Below, piece by piece: positions 15,748-18,687 of a stretch of DNA of 18,836 bases. The stretch's first letter is position 1, and each line of letters opens with the position of its first letter. A program made the translations under genes and the position numbers. This DNA comes from Baffinella frigidus (lineage: Eukaryota; Cryptophyceae; Cryptomonadales; Baffinellaceae). The stretch is taken from assembly GCA_026770585.1 (NCBI GenBank), contig MU646904.1, positions 85,642 to 104,477 on the forward strand. Direction: 5' to 3'. The notes beneath the pieces were generated by a model that did not search any database, was not told the DNA's origin, and was given only the letters and a program-made list of their open reading frames with translations.

Positions 15748-18687
15748 TCGGAATCCTCATCGTCGGCAGCGATGGCGCCCGCCTCGTACAGATCCCGGAT
15801 GGCGCGCACGACGCGCTCGGGCGGCGGCGGCGTCAGGACCTTGGCCAGGAGCTGGATGGGGGGCCACGCGTTGTTAGTGTGTTAGTGTTGGGGGTGGGGC
15901 CAGCGGTACCGACGCCGTGTGTTGGGGTGGGCCACGCGTGATAAGTGTTTTAGGGTTGAAAGCTCCGGCGTCTCAGTGAGTGACAACGAAAGCGAGCAGA
16001 CCACGCCAGGTCATGAGTTTCTTTTGCACACGCACTCGTTCGCGCTCAAAGTGTTTAGATGGAGGCGGCGTCAGGACCTTCGCGAGGAGCTGGGTGGGGG
16101 CCAGGTAAAATGGTCAACTGCCCCTCAGAGCCAGAGCCTTAAGTCAATTGGGTGCTCTGGGAGCACCCTCCTCGGCAATTTACTGCCGAGGATCAGCAAG
16201 TTGACTTATGGTAAAACATACTGGCTAGTAGTGAACTGCCCTCATGCCACGCCAGGGCGTAAGTTTCTTTTTCACACACTCGTTCACGCTAAAAGCGTTT
16301 AGATGGCTTATCGTGGTACAGATTTTTAAAACCCCGGCGGCAAACAGCTCCAATCTCCAACACGTTTGGCGTGTTTCCCGCGTAGAATCAACTTTACTTC
16401 TATACCGTGTCGCAAAATGAAAAACCGTTCAAATCTAGACTTCTTCTGACCACCAACCCTCCCGGTGGGACCAAATCATCGATTTTAGACTTGAGATTTA
16501 CCCTTGCAGACACCCCAGATCCAAGGTGTCTGCACGGGTAAATCAAGGGTAAATGCACCACCTAAAATCGACGATTTGGTCCAAAAGGGAGGGCTGGTGG
16601 GACCTGGCGTGGCGTGCCGAATTGCGCCAGGAGCAGCTTGACCCTGAGCACTGTCTTATCCAACGGGACCCTGAGGATCTCCGGCGCGGCGAAGGGCGGC
16701 ATCGCGCCGTCGTGGAAGGCTTTGGTGTAGAGGTGGATCATTGTCCCGGGGGCCACGCGCCCGGCCCTGCCGGTCCGCTGCCGCACTGACGCCTGCGAGA
16801 ATTCGTAGGGAAACGGTTTTAATTTGATTTTTTCTGGCAATGAGATTTACTACACATAATGAGTTTTACTAGCAATGTTAAAGCCTTGGTGTAGTAGTGA
16901 GGCCCGCCACTCCCACTCTCCTGCGAGAGAGCGTGAGGCCCGCCACTCTTGATAAACCACAGGTGTGACAAGTTAGGGGTGGGCAATGCTATGGTGGCAT
17001 GCAATCCAAGGGCTTCGTGTAGAGGTGGATCATTGTCCAATGATCCACACCGTCGTGTGCTATCTTACGGGTGAAAAAACACCGTTTTGTGCTATCTTAA
17101 GGTTGAACTTGCGCTATCTTAAGGGTGGAATTTGCTATCCTAGCCTCAACATAGGCGACGCGCCCGGGCCCGTCCGCTGCCGCACGGAGGCCTGCAAAAT
17201 ACAGGACGCAGATTATTCACTTATGGGAATTTCACAAAATGCTTTCGAAGCCCGCGGTGTGGCAGCCCACCGTGGCCTACGGTAGGAGGTCCTAGGCAAT
17301 GTTAAACACGAGTGAGGAGACCCTTGTCTGCGAGACCCAGGACGCTTCGGTTGGCTCTGCTCAGCATCAAGCTTCGTTGCTGAGCAGAGCCAATGCTGAG
17401 CAGAGCCAACCGAAGCGTCCCGCCACTCTTCAGAAACCAGGCCCGCCACTCTTGAGAAACCACAGGTGTGATATGTTAAGGGTGATGCTATCGTGGCATG
17501 CCATCCATGCCTAACACAGCATAACAGGTCGACGTGTTTTCACTAGGGATCCAGGACGCTTCGGTTGGCTCTGCTCACCATCAAGCTTCGTTGTCTGACC
17601 GTCTCTGGTCTAACTCTGGTCTAACCGGGTTTGACAAGAGTGATGAAGACGCTCGCCTGGGAGAGCCAGGACGCGCGGAGTACGGAGAGTTAGGTGGGTG
17701 ATGCTTTCTTGGGATGCAATCCATGCCAAAAATATCATTCCACACGGCGGGCTACGAAGGTTTCGTTGGGGCTGGAGTTCTGGGTGTTACGTGACCAAAT
17801 TGCACCAGAAATCCCCAAGGTTAATTGCATCAAGGCAAGTTGACTTTTGATGAACGGTTCATAGTCCACCGTGTGGAACGGAAGACATTATTTCGCTGAG
17901 GACGCTCGCCTGGGAGATCCAAGAGGCTATGTTGAGGCTAGGATAGCAAAGTACACCCTTAAGATAGCACAAGTTCAACCTTAAGATAGCACAAACCCGT
18001 GTTTGTTCACCCGTAAGATAGCACACAAGACGGTGTTTGTAATTGAATCTGTGTCTGCATCAGAGTGAGGAGACGCTTGCCTGGGATATCCAGGAGGATC
18101 GGAGGGAGGAGAGCTTGCGTCGCTCGTCGTAGTGTACCCCTTTCTCGAGGCCCGAGTTGATGACGATGGACACGTCTGGGATCGTGATGGATGACTCTGC
18201 GATGTTCGTCGAGAGAATCACCTGCTCTCACAGCTTACGGCTTAGAGTTCATGGTTTAGGGTTGAGGGTTTAGGATTGCCCCCGTCCGGTTTGTACGCAG
18301 CAGAGAATCACCTGCACTCGCGGGGTTTGGGGTTTTAAGATTCGGGGTTTAGAGGCTGCGGGCAGGGGGACCTCACGCGCACGTTTCAAGCTCGATCCTC
18401 TCTAACCGCTATCCTCACCCTAACCGCCATCCTCTCTAACCGCTATCCTCGCTAACCGAAGGCCTTCGGGGCGGATGGGCCCGTCTCTGTCACGTAGTCC
18501 CGCCTCCCTTGGTTCTCTGGCTCCCCGAGAGCTCCCCGAGTTCGGGCCTAATGTGTGGGCCCGCCTCTAGTGGCTCTCTGGGGAACGCGCGCGGGGCGGG
18601 GGGAGGGACCTTGCAGTGTCCCGGGAGGGCGGGGGAGAGCGCGACGTCTTGCTCCTCGCGCGGCACCGTCGAGTGTAGGATGATCAC
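318..18687 (-). CDS. TDRD9/Spindle-E-like DExH-box RNA helicase, 23-exon partial gene (gene span)
   Basis: Seen: 23 minus-strand blocks bounded by CAG acceptors and GT donors (one GC) join in consistent phase into 2004 nt, 668 codons, with no stop. They carry helicase motif V (STNIAESSITIPD), motif VI (QRTGRAGR), winged helix (LGRVTARLPVD), HA2 (ECLPEAVVIAAALSLQ, LWAMP) and OB-like (LRVILASAF, IPPEGF) signatures in family order. Known: DExH helicases unwind or remodel RNA or RNPs using ATP; TDRD9/Spindle-E proteins act in small-RNA (piRNA) transposon silencing in animals. Inference: best remembered match is TDRD9 (for example CLDE...IIAAALSL..FFAMP, and IPPYGF after AGAFYP), but no search was run. 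No Tudor domain was recognised. ATPase motifs I/II and the stop codon lie outside the window. Helicase assignment is very sure, subfamily moderate, individual C-terminal exons tentative. Confidence 0.85.
401..1758. repeat. Intron 22: heptamer array, exon 22 and exon 23 copies, unexplained rest
   Basis: A TTTCGGG array at 416-484 lies just upstream of the exon 23 acceptor. Exon 23 5' copy at 667-734 with AACCAG acceptor; exon 22 copies at 1335-1375 and 1435-1480. ATTCTCAAGTT is tandemly repeated at 1401-1432, and a short reverse heptamer run lies at 1495-1516. I see no gene in 740-1330. Confidence 0.75.
1759..1836 (-). CDS. Exon 22: VDPDLVAVSAEYRTRSLSVS segment
   Basis: Encodes DPDLVAVSAEYRTRSLSVSL and DAGAA, with split codons at both ends. 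Acceptor GATACAG; donor GCAG|GTAGAG, phase 1, which matches exon 23. A 5'-side copy (VDPDLDVVTEHAR) lies at 1435-1480 and a diverged 3'-side copy with donor GTGCGC at 1335-1375, both in the following intron. Function unknown. Confidence 0.62.
1900..1921 (-). CDS. Exon 21: putative 22-nt microexon
   Basis: Acceptor TTATTCAG, then EALWRRG plus one base, donor GTCACC. Proposed because exon 22 needs an incoming phase of 1, while exon 20 leaves phase 0, and this block supplies exactly that. Evidence is only splice dinucleotides and phase; chance is possible. Confidence 0.35.
1966..2069. mobile_element. TTTACTACACA-family hairpin element
   Basis: GAGTTCCCCGAAT / ATTCAGGGAACTC ends, then CGAAATTTACTACAC / GTGTGTAAATTTCG, and CACGTCCAGGACTGGACGTG at the centre. 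104 bp, non-coding, in intron 20. Confidence 0.85.
2167..2232 (-). CDS. Exon 20: RTDTVLFAPPLFPSHLILINK
   Basis: Encodes 22 residues, including DTVLFAPPLFPSHLILINK. The short LFAP...i.L.I...K pattern resembles MLFAPVIELRIDQNGK in TDRD9 (weak, memory). Acceptor TTCAACCAG, preceded on the transcript strand by a telomere-type heptamer array; donor AAG|GTGCGT, phase 0. Confidence 0.72.
2384..2460 (+). repeat. (TTTATGG)11 array
   Basis: Eleven perfect TTTATGG units after degenerate TTTAGGG/TTTGGGG (2250-2383). A telomere-type heptamer variant homogenised locally. Lies in intron 19, upstream of the exon 20 acceptor on the transcript. Confidence 0.97.
2586..2726. repeat. (GA)n-(GT)n-(GA)n microsatellite
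   Basis: Compound dinucleotide tract just downstream of the exon 19 donor on the transcript. Confidence 0.97.
2758..2874 (-). CDS. Exon 19: VLTLLNVARGRMLRLK segment
   Basis: Encodes 39 residues: VLTLLNVARGRMLRLKTSED then YKEILGF and ending ESDDSQ. Acceptor ACTGGCCAG; donor CAG|GTTCTC, phase 0. The upstream triplets would keep an open frame through FDDPLGTGQ, but the many intronic copies all end in a GGYCAG-type acceptor at the same point, so the start was set there. 5' copies at 3161-3174 and 3536-3544. Function unknown. Confidence 0.72.
2905..3720 (-). repeat. Intron 18 repeat field with exon 19 acceptor copies
   Basis: About a dozen copies of CTGGTCAAACCCTCTRCTGG-like units, six of AGAATCGCACGTGCAATGC-like sequence and two of GGGTCTTCGATCTAATC. 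Minus-strand GACCCKCYTGCGACYGGCAG-like acceptors recur near 3040, 3190, 3300, 3420 and 3550. 3161-3174 and 3536-3544 restart exon 19 (VLTLL, VLT). 2936-2970 is inverted relative to 3246-3292. Confidence 0.85.
3730..3849. mobile_element. Hairpin element (MITE-like)
   Basis: Imperfect inverted ends ATTCAAATTAAATGCTCG / CGAGGATTCAATTT, inner stem CTAGATTTTGTGG / CCACAAAACCTAG. No coding capacity. The flank TAATCCCGCCAGCTATTCA is like those at 3150, 4331 and (inverted) 8155. Confidence 0.75.
3906..3940 (-). CDS. Exon 18: 35-nt small exon
   Basis: Two bases complete a Gly codon, then LTVFPRGNCAS. Acceptor CGGGGCAG; donor TCG|GTACCT, phase 0. The 5' part with acceptor recurs at 4025-4034 inside a tandem repeat of the preceding intron. 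Too short to assign; accepted because it restores phase between exons 17 and 19. Confidence 0.55.
3935..4130. repeat. Tandem duplication with TTGAATCRAT repeats and exon 18 5' copy
   Basis: GTCAGGCCTGCCCCGAGG(C/T)TCAGAGGTTAGCC is present twice (3934 and 4025), each followed by GAATCGACTTGAATC-type repeats. The upstream one (4025-4034) is a copy of the exon 18 acceptor and first codons. Confidence 0.85.
4343..4457. mobile_element. TTTACTACACA-family hairpin element
   Basis: 22-bp imperfect terminal inverted repeats GTATTCAAGCTGAATACGAT / ATCGTATTCAACTTGAATAC. A second nested pair CGAAATTTACTACACAATTG / CAATTGTGTAATAAATTTCG. No coding capacity. Sits in intron 17 between two exon 17 3'-tip copies. 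Confidence 0.85.
4458..5065 (-). repeat. Intron 17 remainder: exon 17 3' tips and (GGGA)n
   Basis: GCTGCGATTGC..TCTGGTCTGCC-like copies of the exon 17 end (AAIASG, then GTCTGCC) occur near 4815 and 4311, and a CTCTAG|GCTGCGATT start near 4465. 4885-5040 is a nearly pure GGGA tract of about 150 bp. No gene seen; the long arginine-glycine/glutamate or proline-serine frames here are repeat artefacts. Confidence 0.85.
5066..5213 (-). CDS. Exon 17: MTVNPDWRAAVGLSSDFDDR segment
   Basis: Encodes 49 residues plus one base: MTVNPDWRAAVGLSSDFDDR, later RVGTVTSLMLISEQAAIAS. Acceptor GTGGGCAG; donor TCGG|GTCTGC, phase 1. Three 5' copies with the same GGGCAG acceptor lie upstream (5393-5451, about 5542-5562, about 5626-5643), and the 3' tip with the GTCTGC donor recurs downstream near 4815, 4311 and 4465. 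Function not recognised. Confidence 0.75.
5253..5451 (-). repeat. GGGA/GAGA tract and exon 17 5' copy
   Basis: A purine tract at 5253-5392, followed by 5393-5451, a copy of exon 17's first 20 codons (MTANPDRRAAVGLSSDFDDR) with its GGGCAG acceptor. Shorter restarts lie near 5542-5562 (MTLDPDRL) and 5626-5643 (MTVNHD). Confidence 0.88.
5949..6135. mobile_element. 187-bp hairpin element with perfect central palindrome
   Basis: Ends ATTCCACACGAGGCTATCCA and, inverted, TGAGTAGCCTCGTGTGGTTC are about 30-bp terminal inverted repeats. The centre has TGATCACGTTTCCGTACGGA (6033-6052), 2-bp loop, and its exact reverse complement (6055-6074). No coding capacity. Lies in intron 16. Confidence 0.9.
6216..6326 (-). 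CDS. Exon 16: VKNPLFVPGG...GVAPFRPLAW
   Basis: Encodes 37 residues including VKNPLFVPGGQEKQETLVIK and GVAPFRPLAWKLAQNQS. A short L-V-I-K-G-x-x-P-F stretch resembles the AELHGPF stretch in the C-terminal part of TDRD9 (weak, memory). Acceptor CCTCGCAG; donor TCG|GTGAAA, phase 0. GC-rich, open, codon-like composition unlike the flanking introns. Confidence 0.75.
6330..6935. repeat. Intron 15: short repeats and exon 15 3' copy
   Basis: GGGAATCGGTTAGGATATCC is duplicated in tandem (6520-6580). A hairpin of TTATCTCA...AACGAGTT / AACTCGTT...TGAGATAA lies at 6610-6647. The exon 15 copy at 6815-6865 (NVKLVLQIF, stop, DKRRKLE) keeps the GTACCG donor. No Tudor-like frame was found here. Confidence 0.8.
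6939..7007 (-). CDS. Exon 15: MDDHSANVKLVL helix
   Basis: Encodes MDDHSANVKLVLQIFQDK then RRKLE, an amphipathic basic helix. Its place and spacing recall the IDENNSEILKKL stretch before the Tudor domain in TDRD9 (weak, memory). Acceptor CAATGCAG; donor GAG|GTACCG. A 3' copy with a stop in place of one Gln lies in the following intron (6815-6865). No Tudor-like exon was recognised between this exon and exon 16. Confidence 0.75.
7192..7240. mobile_element. TTTACTACACA-family hairpin element, short
   Basis: TTTACTACACAAATGCTT and an inverted AAGTGTGTAGTAAGTTTCG. Same core as the elements at 1966, 4343, 14381, 14726 and 16841. Confidence 0.75.
7285..7425. mobile_element. Hairpin element whose end forms the intron 14 donor
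   Basis: Nested inverted repeat: CCACTAGCCCTTGGAGGTGG at the left and CCACTTGGGAGGGCTGGTGG at the right, an inner TAGTGC... stem, and GGGGTCAAAAGTGACCCC at the centre. The right end lies against the exon 14 donor, so the intron begins GTACCACCAGCCCTCCC. Confidence 0.85.
7429..7525 (-). CDS. Exon 14: polyglycine and AVIVEIAEDAGYEV
   Basis: One base completing the Lys codon of exon 13, then CKA, a run of nine glycines encoded by a nearly pure G tract, then AVIVEIAEDAGYEVQVPERL. Acceptor CCGCCCAG; donor CTG|GTACCACC, phase 0. The donor adjoins the terminus of a hairpin element (7285-7425). Function of the segment unknown; the G run may be unstable in length. Confidence 0.7.
7545..7660 (-). repeat. 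Tandem pair with coding-like frame in intron 13
   Basis: Two units of about 58 bp. On the minus strand they read SLDVLLQGLPIGIIHS and SLDLLLHSLPILINQS, just upstream of the exon 14 acceptor. They may be remnants of an exon; no pair of splice sites fits the phase chain, so I did not include them. Confidence 0.6.
8015..8150. mobile_element. Hairpin element with GTATTCATAATGAATAC ends
   Basis: Terminal inverted repeats CGAGTATTCATAATGAATAC / GTATTCATTATGAATT, each itself palindromic. Inner stem ATGGTGTATCTTAAG / CAAGATACACCA. Lies between exon 13 and its partial copy (7968-8014). Confidence 0.85.
8174..8220 (-). CDS. Exon 13: AIENVFAAW segment
   Basis: Encodes AAIENVFAAWNLKLS plus two bases of a Lys codon. 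Resembles the ...MAI...QLKVS stretch that follows the OB-like part of TDRD9 (weak, memory). Acceptor CGAAACCAG directly at the end of a CCGAAA-rich array; donor GTAAGA, the most canonical in the gene. Variant copies in the next intron: 7968-8014 (AIEDVFALKLSK) and about 7880-7905 (LKLSK). Confidence 0.72.
8221..8356 (+). repeat. TTTCGGG/TTTTCGG array in intron 12
   Basis: Heptamers with a switch to TTTTCGG. The array abuts the exon 13 acceptor with the same CTGGTTTCGG sequence seen at the exon 12 acceptor. Confidence 0.93.
8381..8399 (-). CDS. Exon 12: 19-nt microexon
   Basis: Acceptor AACCAG, then GTGCTTGACGATCAGTGAG, then donor GTGCCG. With the two bases left from exon 11 it reads RCLTISE in frame. 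Its first 13 bases are identical to the first 13 bases of the preceding intron (8578-8590), so a heptamer array is bracketed by a direct repeat. An alternative is that this is not spliced separately; phase agreement with exon 13 supports it. Confidence 0.6.
8402..8580 (+). repeat. TTTCGGG/TTTCAGG heptamer array in intron 11
   Basis: About 25 heptamers, bracketed by identical 13-bp sequences GATCGTCAAGCAC at 8387-8399 and 8578-8590. Transcribed as CCCGAAA repeats ending CGAAACCAG at the exon 12 acceptor. Confidence 0.95.
8591..8721 (-). CDS. Exon 11: OB-like region
   Basis: Encodes KIPLLSADPHRLRVILASAF then SSFVAGISRN and KIPPEGFDAR plus two bases. LRVILASAF corresponds to the L...i.aGlyP motif that starts the OB-fold in DExH helicases; the following IPPEGF resembles IPPYGF of TDRD9 (memory). 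Acceptor GAGTCAG; donor CCG|GTGCTT. A diverged copy (HPHRLRVILASAFLSF) sits in the preceding intron at about 8865-8935. Confidence 0.85.
8722..9410 (-). repeat. Repeats of intron 10: GCACACCCTTCAGCC units and exon 11 copy
   Basis: GTCGCACACCCTTCAGCC recurs about six times (8743, 8957, 9120, 9200, 9292 and 9377 regions), often followed by CGTAGAA. TTGACCATCAATATTGA recurs in three clusters (8783-8817, 9160-9200, 9338-9372). A diverged exon 11 copy is at 8865-8935, and a hairpin with CGCCCGG and ACTTTGGG stems at 8996-9112. I see no gene here. Confidence 0.8.
9500..9556 (-). CDS. Exon 10 copy 3 (possible cassette exon)
   Basis: Encodes the same 19 residues as copy 2 (HLCEAVSKRKSRVRTAAPE), acceptor CGTGTAG, donor GAG|GTGCCC. 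The flanking 110-170 bp are nearly identical to those of copy 2, indicating a recent tandem duplication. Use in mRNA cannot be judged from sequence. Confidence 0.45.
9505..9885. repeat. Tandem duplication of about 170 bp with CCTACGGTAGG palindromes
   Basis: 9505-9670 and 9716-9885 are nearly identical and carry exon 10 copies 3 and 2. Both include ACCTACGGTAGGACATCCCTAGG and a GGGGGGAAACCCC hairpin. Related TACGGTAGGA scraps occur near 7090, 7785, 10890-11000 and 17280. Confidence 0.88.
9711..9767 (-). CDS. Exon 10 copy 2 (possible cassette exon)
   Basis: A full-length 57-nt copy encoding HLCEAVSKRKSRVRTAAPE, with acceptor CGTGTAG and donor GAG|GTTTGC. Open in the same phase (0-0), so it could replace or be added to exon 10 without a frameshift. 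Part of a tandem repeat of about 210 bp shared with 9500-9670. It could equally be an unused duplicate. Confidence 0.45.
9920..9976 (-). CDS. Exon 10: basic linker, copy 1 of 3
   Basis: Encodes the 19 residues HLYEAASKRKSRVKTPALE, strongly basic, lying between HA2 and the OB-like region. Acceptor GCGCTGCAG; donor GAG|GTTCCTCC, phase 0. Two complete, open, equally long copies follow in the next intron (9711-9767 and 9500-9556). This copy is listed first because it is the most upstream and differs from the other two; which are used is unknown. Confidence 0.7.
10048..10110. repeat. Hairpin-element arm plus exon 9 scrap in intron 9
   Basis: 10048-10092 repeats the left arm of the 7285-7425 element (CCACTAGCCCTTGGAGGT...). 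It is followed at once by a minus-strand copy of LLNGGL from exon 9 with GT after it. A 16-bp palindrome around ATAAATGGACCGATCTGC follows at 10110-10160. Confidence 0.7.
10191..10247 (-). CDS. Exon 9: helix after HA2
   Basis: Encodes the 19 residues VANFCDKLLNGGLDDLGAQ, continuing the IVQMDQT helix of exon 8 much as REVAELYEEL does in TDRD9 (memory). Acceptor GGCATGGCAG; donor CAG|GTCCACGC, phase 0. A variant 5' copy with its own CTGGCAG acceptor (LATFCEK) lies in the preceding intron around 10317-10345, and the LLNGGL part recurs at about 10092-10110. Confidence 0.78.
10502..10546 (-). pseudogene. Exon 8 3'-part copy with donor
   Basis: Encodes QRSVSFLRIVQMNQT followed by donor GTGCCC. Lies in the following intron. 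A shorter scrap of the W-A-A segment lies at about 10604-10625. The sequence CCAAAATGGCTCAAGCCACA occurs at about 10287 and 10632. Confidence 0.85.
10706..10830 (-). CDS. Exon 8: HA2 helical domain, third part
   Basis: Encodes MASVPLAAVALYRAWLASP then RWAAQ and YLRIVQMDQT, after two bases completing a Gly codon. The D/P-L.A.v..Y.aW pattern followed by a W...n.......I.qm.qt helix is the end of HA2 in this family. Acceptor TGTGCAG; donor ACG|GTACGC, phase 0. Four further copies of its 5' part occur upstream (11001-11081, 11231-11281, 11369-11427, and a scrap near 15899-15916), and its 3' part recurs at 10502-10546. Confidence 0.85.
11001..11427 (-). pseudogene. Exon 8 5'-part copies (three)
   Basis: 11001-11081 (MASVPLSAVALYRAWLASPR on to RWAA), 11231-11281 (MASVPLAAVALYHAWL) and 11369-11427 (ASVPLAAVALYRAWLASP). 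The first two retain CAG|GGATGG acceptors like exon 8; the third has lost it. All lie upstream of exon 8 in its preceding intron. Between them are GTACAACTGT palindromic repeats (11113-11225). Confidence 0.9.
11570..12470 (-). repeat. Three tandem intron units ending in exon 7 3' copies
   Basis: Units at about 11570-11770, 11785-12115 and 12181-12470 share GGCATTCCGTAGGG, a CCACTCTTTTGGTGTCTTTC segment and the exon 7 end (RLKYDRG, then a GTGC or GTAC donor). Two units hold a poly-G/poly-C hairpin (12007-12070, 12350-12416) whose stem is about 10 G:C pairs extended by CGACTGT. At 11750-11770 and 12108-12128 the exon 7 end is in plus orientation, so inverted copies exist too. Confidence 0.85.
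12450..12549 (-). CDS. Exon 7: HA2 helical domain, second part
   Basis: Encodes 33 residues plus one base: DLWAMPNCMYEKDPAKLAAS, then LAAST and RLKYDR. DLWAMP fits the position of the sf.MPf loop after IAAALSL. Acceptor CACCTCCAG; donor CGAG|GTGCGC leaves phase 1, exactly the phase that exon 8 needs. The 5' part is echoed at 12836-12859 and 12652-12666, the 3' part several times below 12350. Confidence 0.85.
12652..12681 (-). pseudogene. Fused exon 6-exon 7 junction copy without intron
   Basis: Fifteen bases identical to the 3' end of exon 6 (encoding ALSLQ) run directly into fifteen bases matching the 5' end of exon 7 (DLWAM, one mismatch). The sequence then diverges into a stop. In the gene the two parts are 1125 nt apart. 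The other exon 7 copies have GCACCTCCAG before this point. Confidence 0.75.
12836..12859 (-). pseudogene. Exon 7 5'-part copy
   Basis: Acceptor GCACCTCCAG followed by HLWAMPNSMHEG, then divergence. Lies in the preceding intron and shares the CACCAAAG leader with the real exon 7 acceptor. Confidence 0.85.
13345..13397 (-). pseudogene. Exon 6 3'-part copy, donor lost
   Basis: Encodes LECLPEAVVIAAALSLQ, but the following bases are ATCCAG instead of a GT donor. Lies in the following intron. The 3' tip alone (LSLQ) recurs at 13564-13577 followed by GTCGGG. Confidence 0.88.
13675..13743 (-). CDS. Exon 6: HA2 helical domain, first part
   Basis: Encodes 23 residues beginning ILLGQSLECLPEAVVIAA and ending ALSLQ. 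The g...CL.Ea..IAAaLS pattern is the hallmark of the HA2/ratchet domain of DExH helicases. Acceptor CTTCCAG; donor CAG|GTACCAAC. Partial copies at 13913-13962 (5' part with acceptor), 13345-13397 (3' part, donor destroyed) and 13564-13577 (3' tip, new GT donor). Confidence 0.93.
13913..13962 (-). pseudogene. Exon 6 5'-part copy with acceptor
   Basis: Acceptor TATGCAG, then ILLGQSLKCLPEAVVIAR; diverges before ALSLQ. Lies in the preceding intron, within repeats that include a short TTTCGGG array (13999-14042) and repeated TACACAGAG segments. Confidence 0.88.
14381..14520. mobile_element. TTTACTACACA-family hairpin element
   Basis: Ends GTAGGAAACGGTTTTAG / AAAACCGATTTCCTGTGA. The core GAAATTTACTACACACAATG runs to ATTCGTGTAGTAATGTTCAT. 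Core shared almost identically with 14726-14785 and with 16841-16895. Confidence 0.85.
14726..14820. mobile_element. TTTACTACACA-family hairpin element, second copy
   Basis: Near-identical core to 14381-14520, directly between exon 5 and its 3'-half copy at 14671-14710. Confidence 0.83.
14848..14907 (-). CDS. Exon 5: end of winged helix
   Basis: Encodes 20 residues beginning VTRLGRVTARLPVDLP, the LT.LGr.la.LPvd motif that closes the winged helix in DExH helicases. Acceptor TTGGGCAG. Two ends were considered; CTG|GTGCGC was chosen because it is a GT donor and makes the LP-to-CL spacing to exon 6 equal to that of TDRD9 as I recall it. Fragment copies lie at 15012-15037, 14671-14710 and 14529-14540. 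Confidence 0.88.
15130..15840 (-). repeat. Three tandem units carrying exon 4 copies
   Basis: Three units of roughly 225-250 bp, starting near 15130, 15367 and 15592. Each has an AACGATTGATTAG... leader, a (TC)n tract and an exon 4 3' half. The two lower copies (15513-15591 and 15289-15366) keep ERVV(R/F)AIRDLYEAGAIA, the DDEDSE end and the GTGA donor, but lose the LLAKVLTPPPP start and its acceptor. They are open in frame but probably not complete exons. Confidence 0.9.
15747..15851 (-). CDS. Exon 4: winged-helix segment
   Basis: Encodes 35 residues, LLAKVLTPPPPERVVRAI followed by RDLYEAGAIAADDEDSE. This matches the family pattern of A..L.PP....v..ai..L...GAl that follows motif VI. Acceptor CCCATCCAG; donor GAG|GTGAGAGAG, where the donor itself runs into a GA microsatellite. 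Two further copies of its 3' half lie downstream at 15513-15591 and 15289-15366, and its first nine codons recur upstream at 16061-16089. This is the only complete copy. Confidence 0.93.
16061..16089 (-). pseudogene. Exon 4 5'-end copy
   Basis: Encodes LLAKVLTPP after a CCACCCAG acceptor, then diverges. Lies in the preceding intron, 210 bp upstream of the real exon 4. Confidence 0.85.
16450..16600. mobile_element. Hairpin element whose end forms the intron 3 donor
   Basis: 39-bp arms CCACCAACCCTCCCGGTGGG... (16450-16488) / ...GGGAGGGCTGGTGG (16562-16600), inner arms 16497-16514 / 16525-16542. The right end lies against the exon 3 donor, so the intron begins GTCCCACCAGCCCTCCC, like intron 14. 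Confidence 0.88.
16604..16792 (-). CDS. Exon 3: helicase motif VI and start of winged helix
   Basis: Encodes 63 residues. QRTGRAGRVAPG is motif VI with both arginine-finger positions present. It is followed by HLYTKAFHDGAMPPFAAPEI and LRVPLDKTVLRVKLL, the standard P-E-I-x-R...L...VL.lK segment leading into the winged-helix domain, ending AQFGTPRQ. Acceptor TCTCGCAG; donor CAG|GTCCCACC. The donor abuts a hairpin element (16450-16600). Longest exon in the window and its firmest anchor. Confidence 0.97.
16802..16900. mobile_element. TTTACTACACA-family hairpin element, third copy
   Basis: CGTAGGGAAACGGTTTTAAT end as at 14381, and core GAGATTTACTACACATAATG. It begins about ten bases upstream of the exon 3 acceptor on the transcript. 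Confidence 0.83.
17010..17195 (-). pseudogene. Exon 3 fragment copies
   Basis: 17158-17195 is the exon 3 start after a TTTGCAG acceptor (ASVRQRTG, then a 4-nt deletion breaks the frame in motif VI). 17010-17040 copies the MIHLYTK part. Both lie in the preceding intron. Confidence 0.88.
17325..17915 (-). pseudogene. Exon 2 3'-tip copies with GC donors
   Basis: Minus-strand copies of the SWISQ end lie near 17896-17915 (TCTCCCAG then GCGAGC), 17647-17668 (WLSQ then GCGAGC) and 17325-17345 (WVSQ). All lie in the following intron; the first two keep the GC donor form. Confidence 0.8.
17340..17420. repeat. Perfect 27-bp inverted repeat
   Basis: 17340-17366 and 17394-17420 are exact reverse complements (GGACGCTTCGGTTGGCTCTG...), with a 27-bp loop that itself repeats GCTGAGCAGAGCCAA. 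Half of it recurs at 17551-17580. Confidence 0.95.
18081..18221 (-). CDS. Exon 2: helicase motif V
   Basis: Encodes 47 residues: VILSTNIAESSITIPD is classical DExH motif V, followed by VSIVINSGLEKG (the conserved V-D/N-S/T-G strand), then YDERRKLSSL and SWISQ. Motif V couples ATP state to RNA binding. Acceptor GAGAGCAG. The donor is CAG|GCAAGC, a GC-AG intron with otherwise good donor consensus. Ending at SWISQ joins exon 3 without a gap relative to the family (SWASK-TS...Q-R-GRAGR in TDRD9, from memory). Confidence 0.95.
18222..18609. repeat. Intron 1 contents
   Basis: Short heptamer runs (18240-18275, 18322-18352), a copy of the exon 2 acceptor and first bases (18300-18318), and four CTAACCGCYATCCTC units at 18402-18460. 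No gene seen. Confidence 0.8.
18610..18687 (-). CDS. Exon 1: helicase motif IV region
   Basis: Encodes 26 residues beginning VIILHSTVPREEQD and ending PALPGHCK. The LHS...EEQ..A..P..PG..K pattern is the segment between motifs IV and V in DEAH/DExH helicases, where the second RecA domain contacts RNA and ATP. Acceptor CCTGCAG lies directly below a TTTGGGG array; the donor is AAG|GTCCCT. Phase 0 to 0. The earlier exons with motifs Ia-III would be past the right edge. Confidence 0.9.

Noticed and set aside
15285-15809. A separate 174-residue minus-strand gene
   Set aside because: It is three exon 4 copies joined through GA/TC microsatellites (RERERE); the GTGAG donor interrupts each copy.
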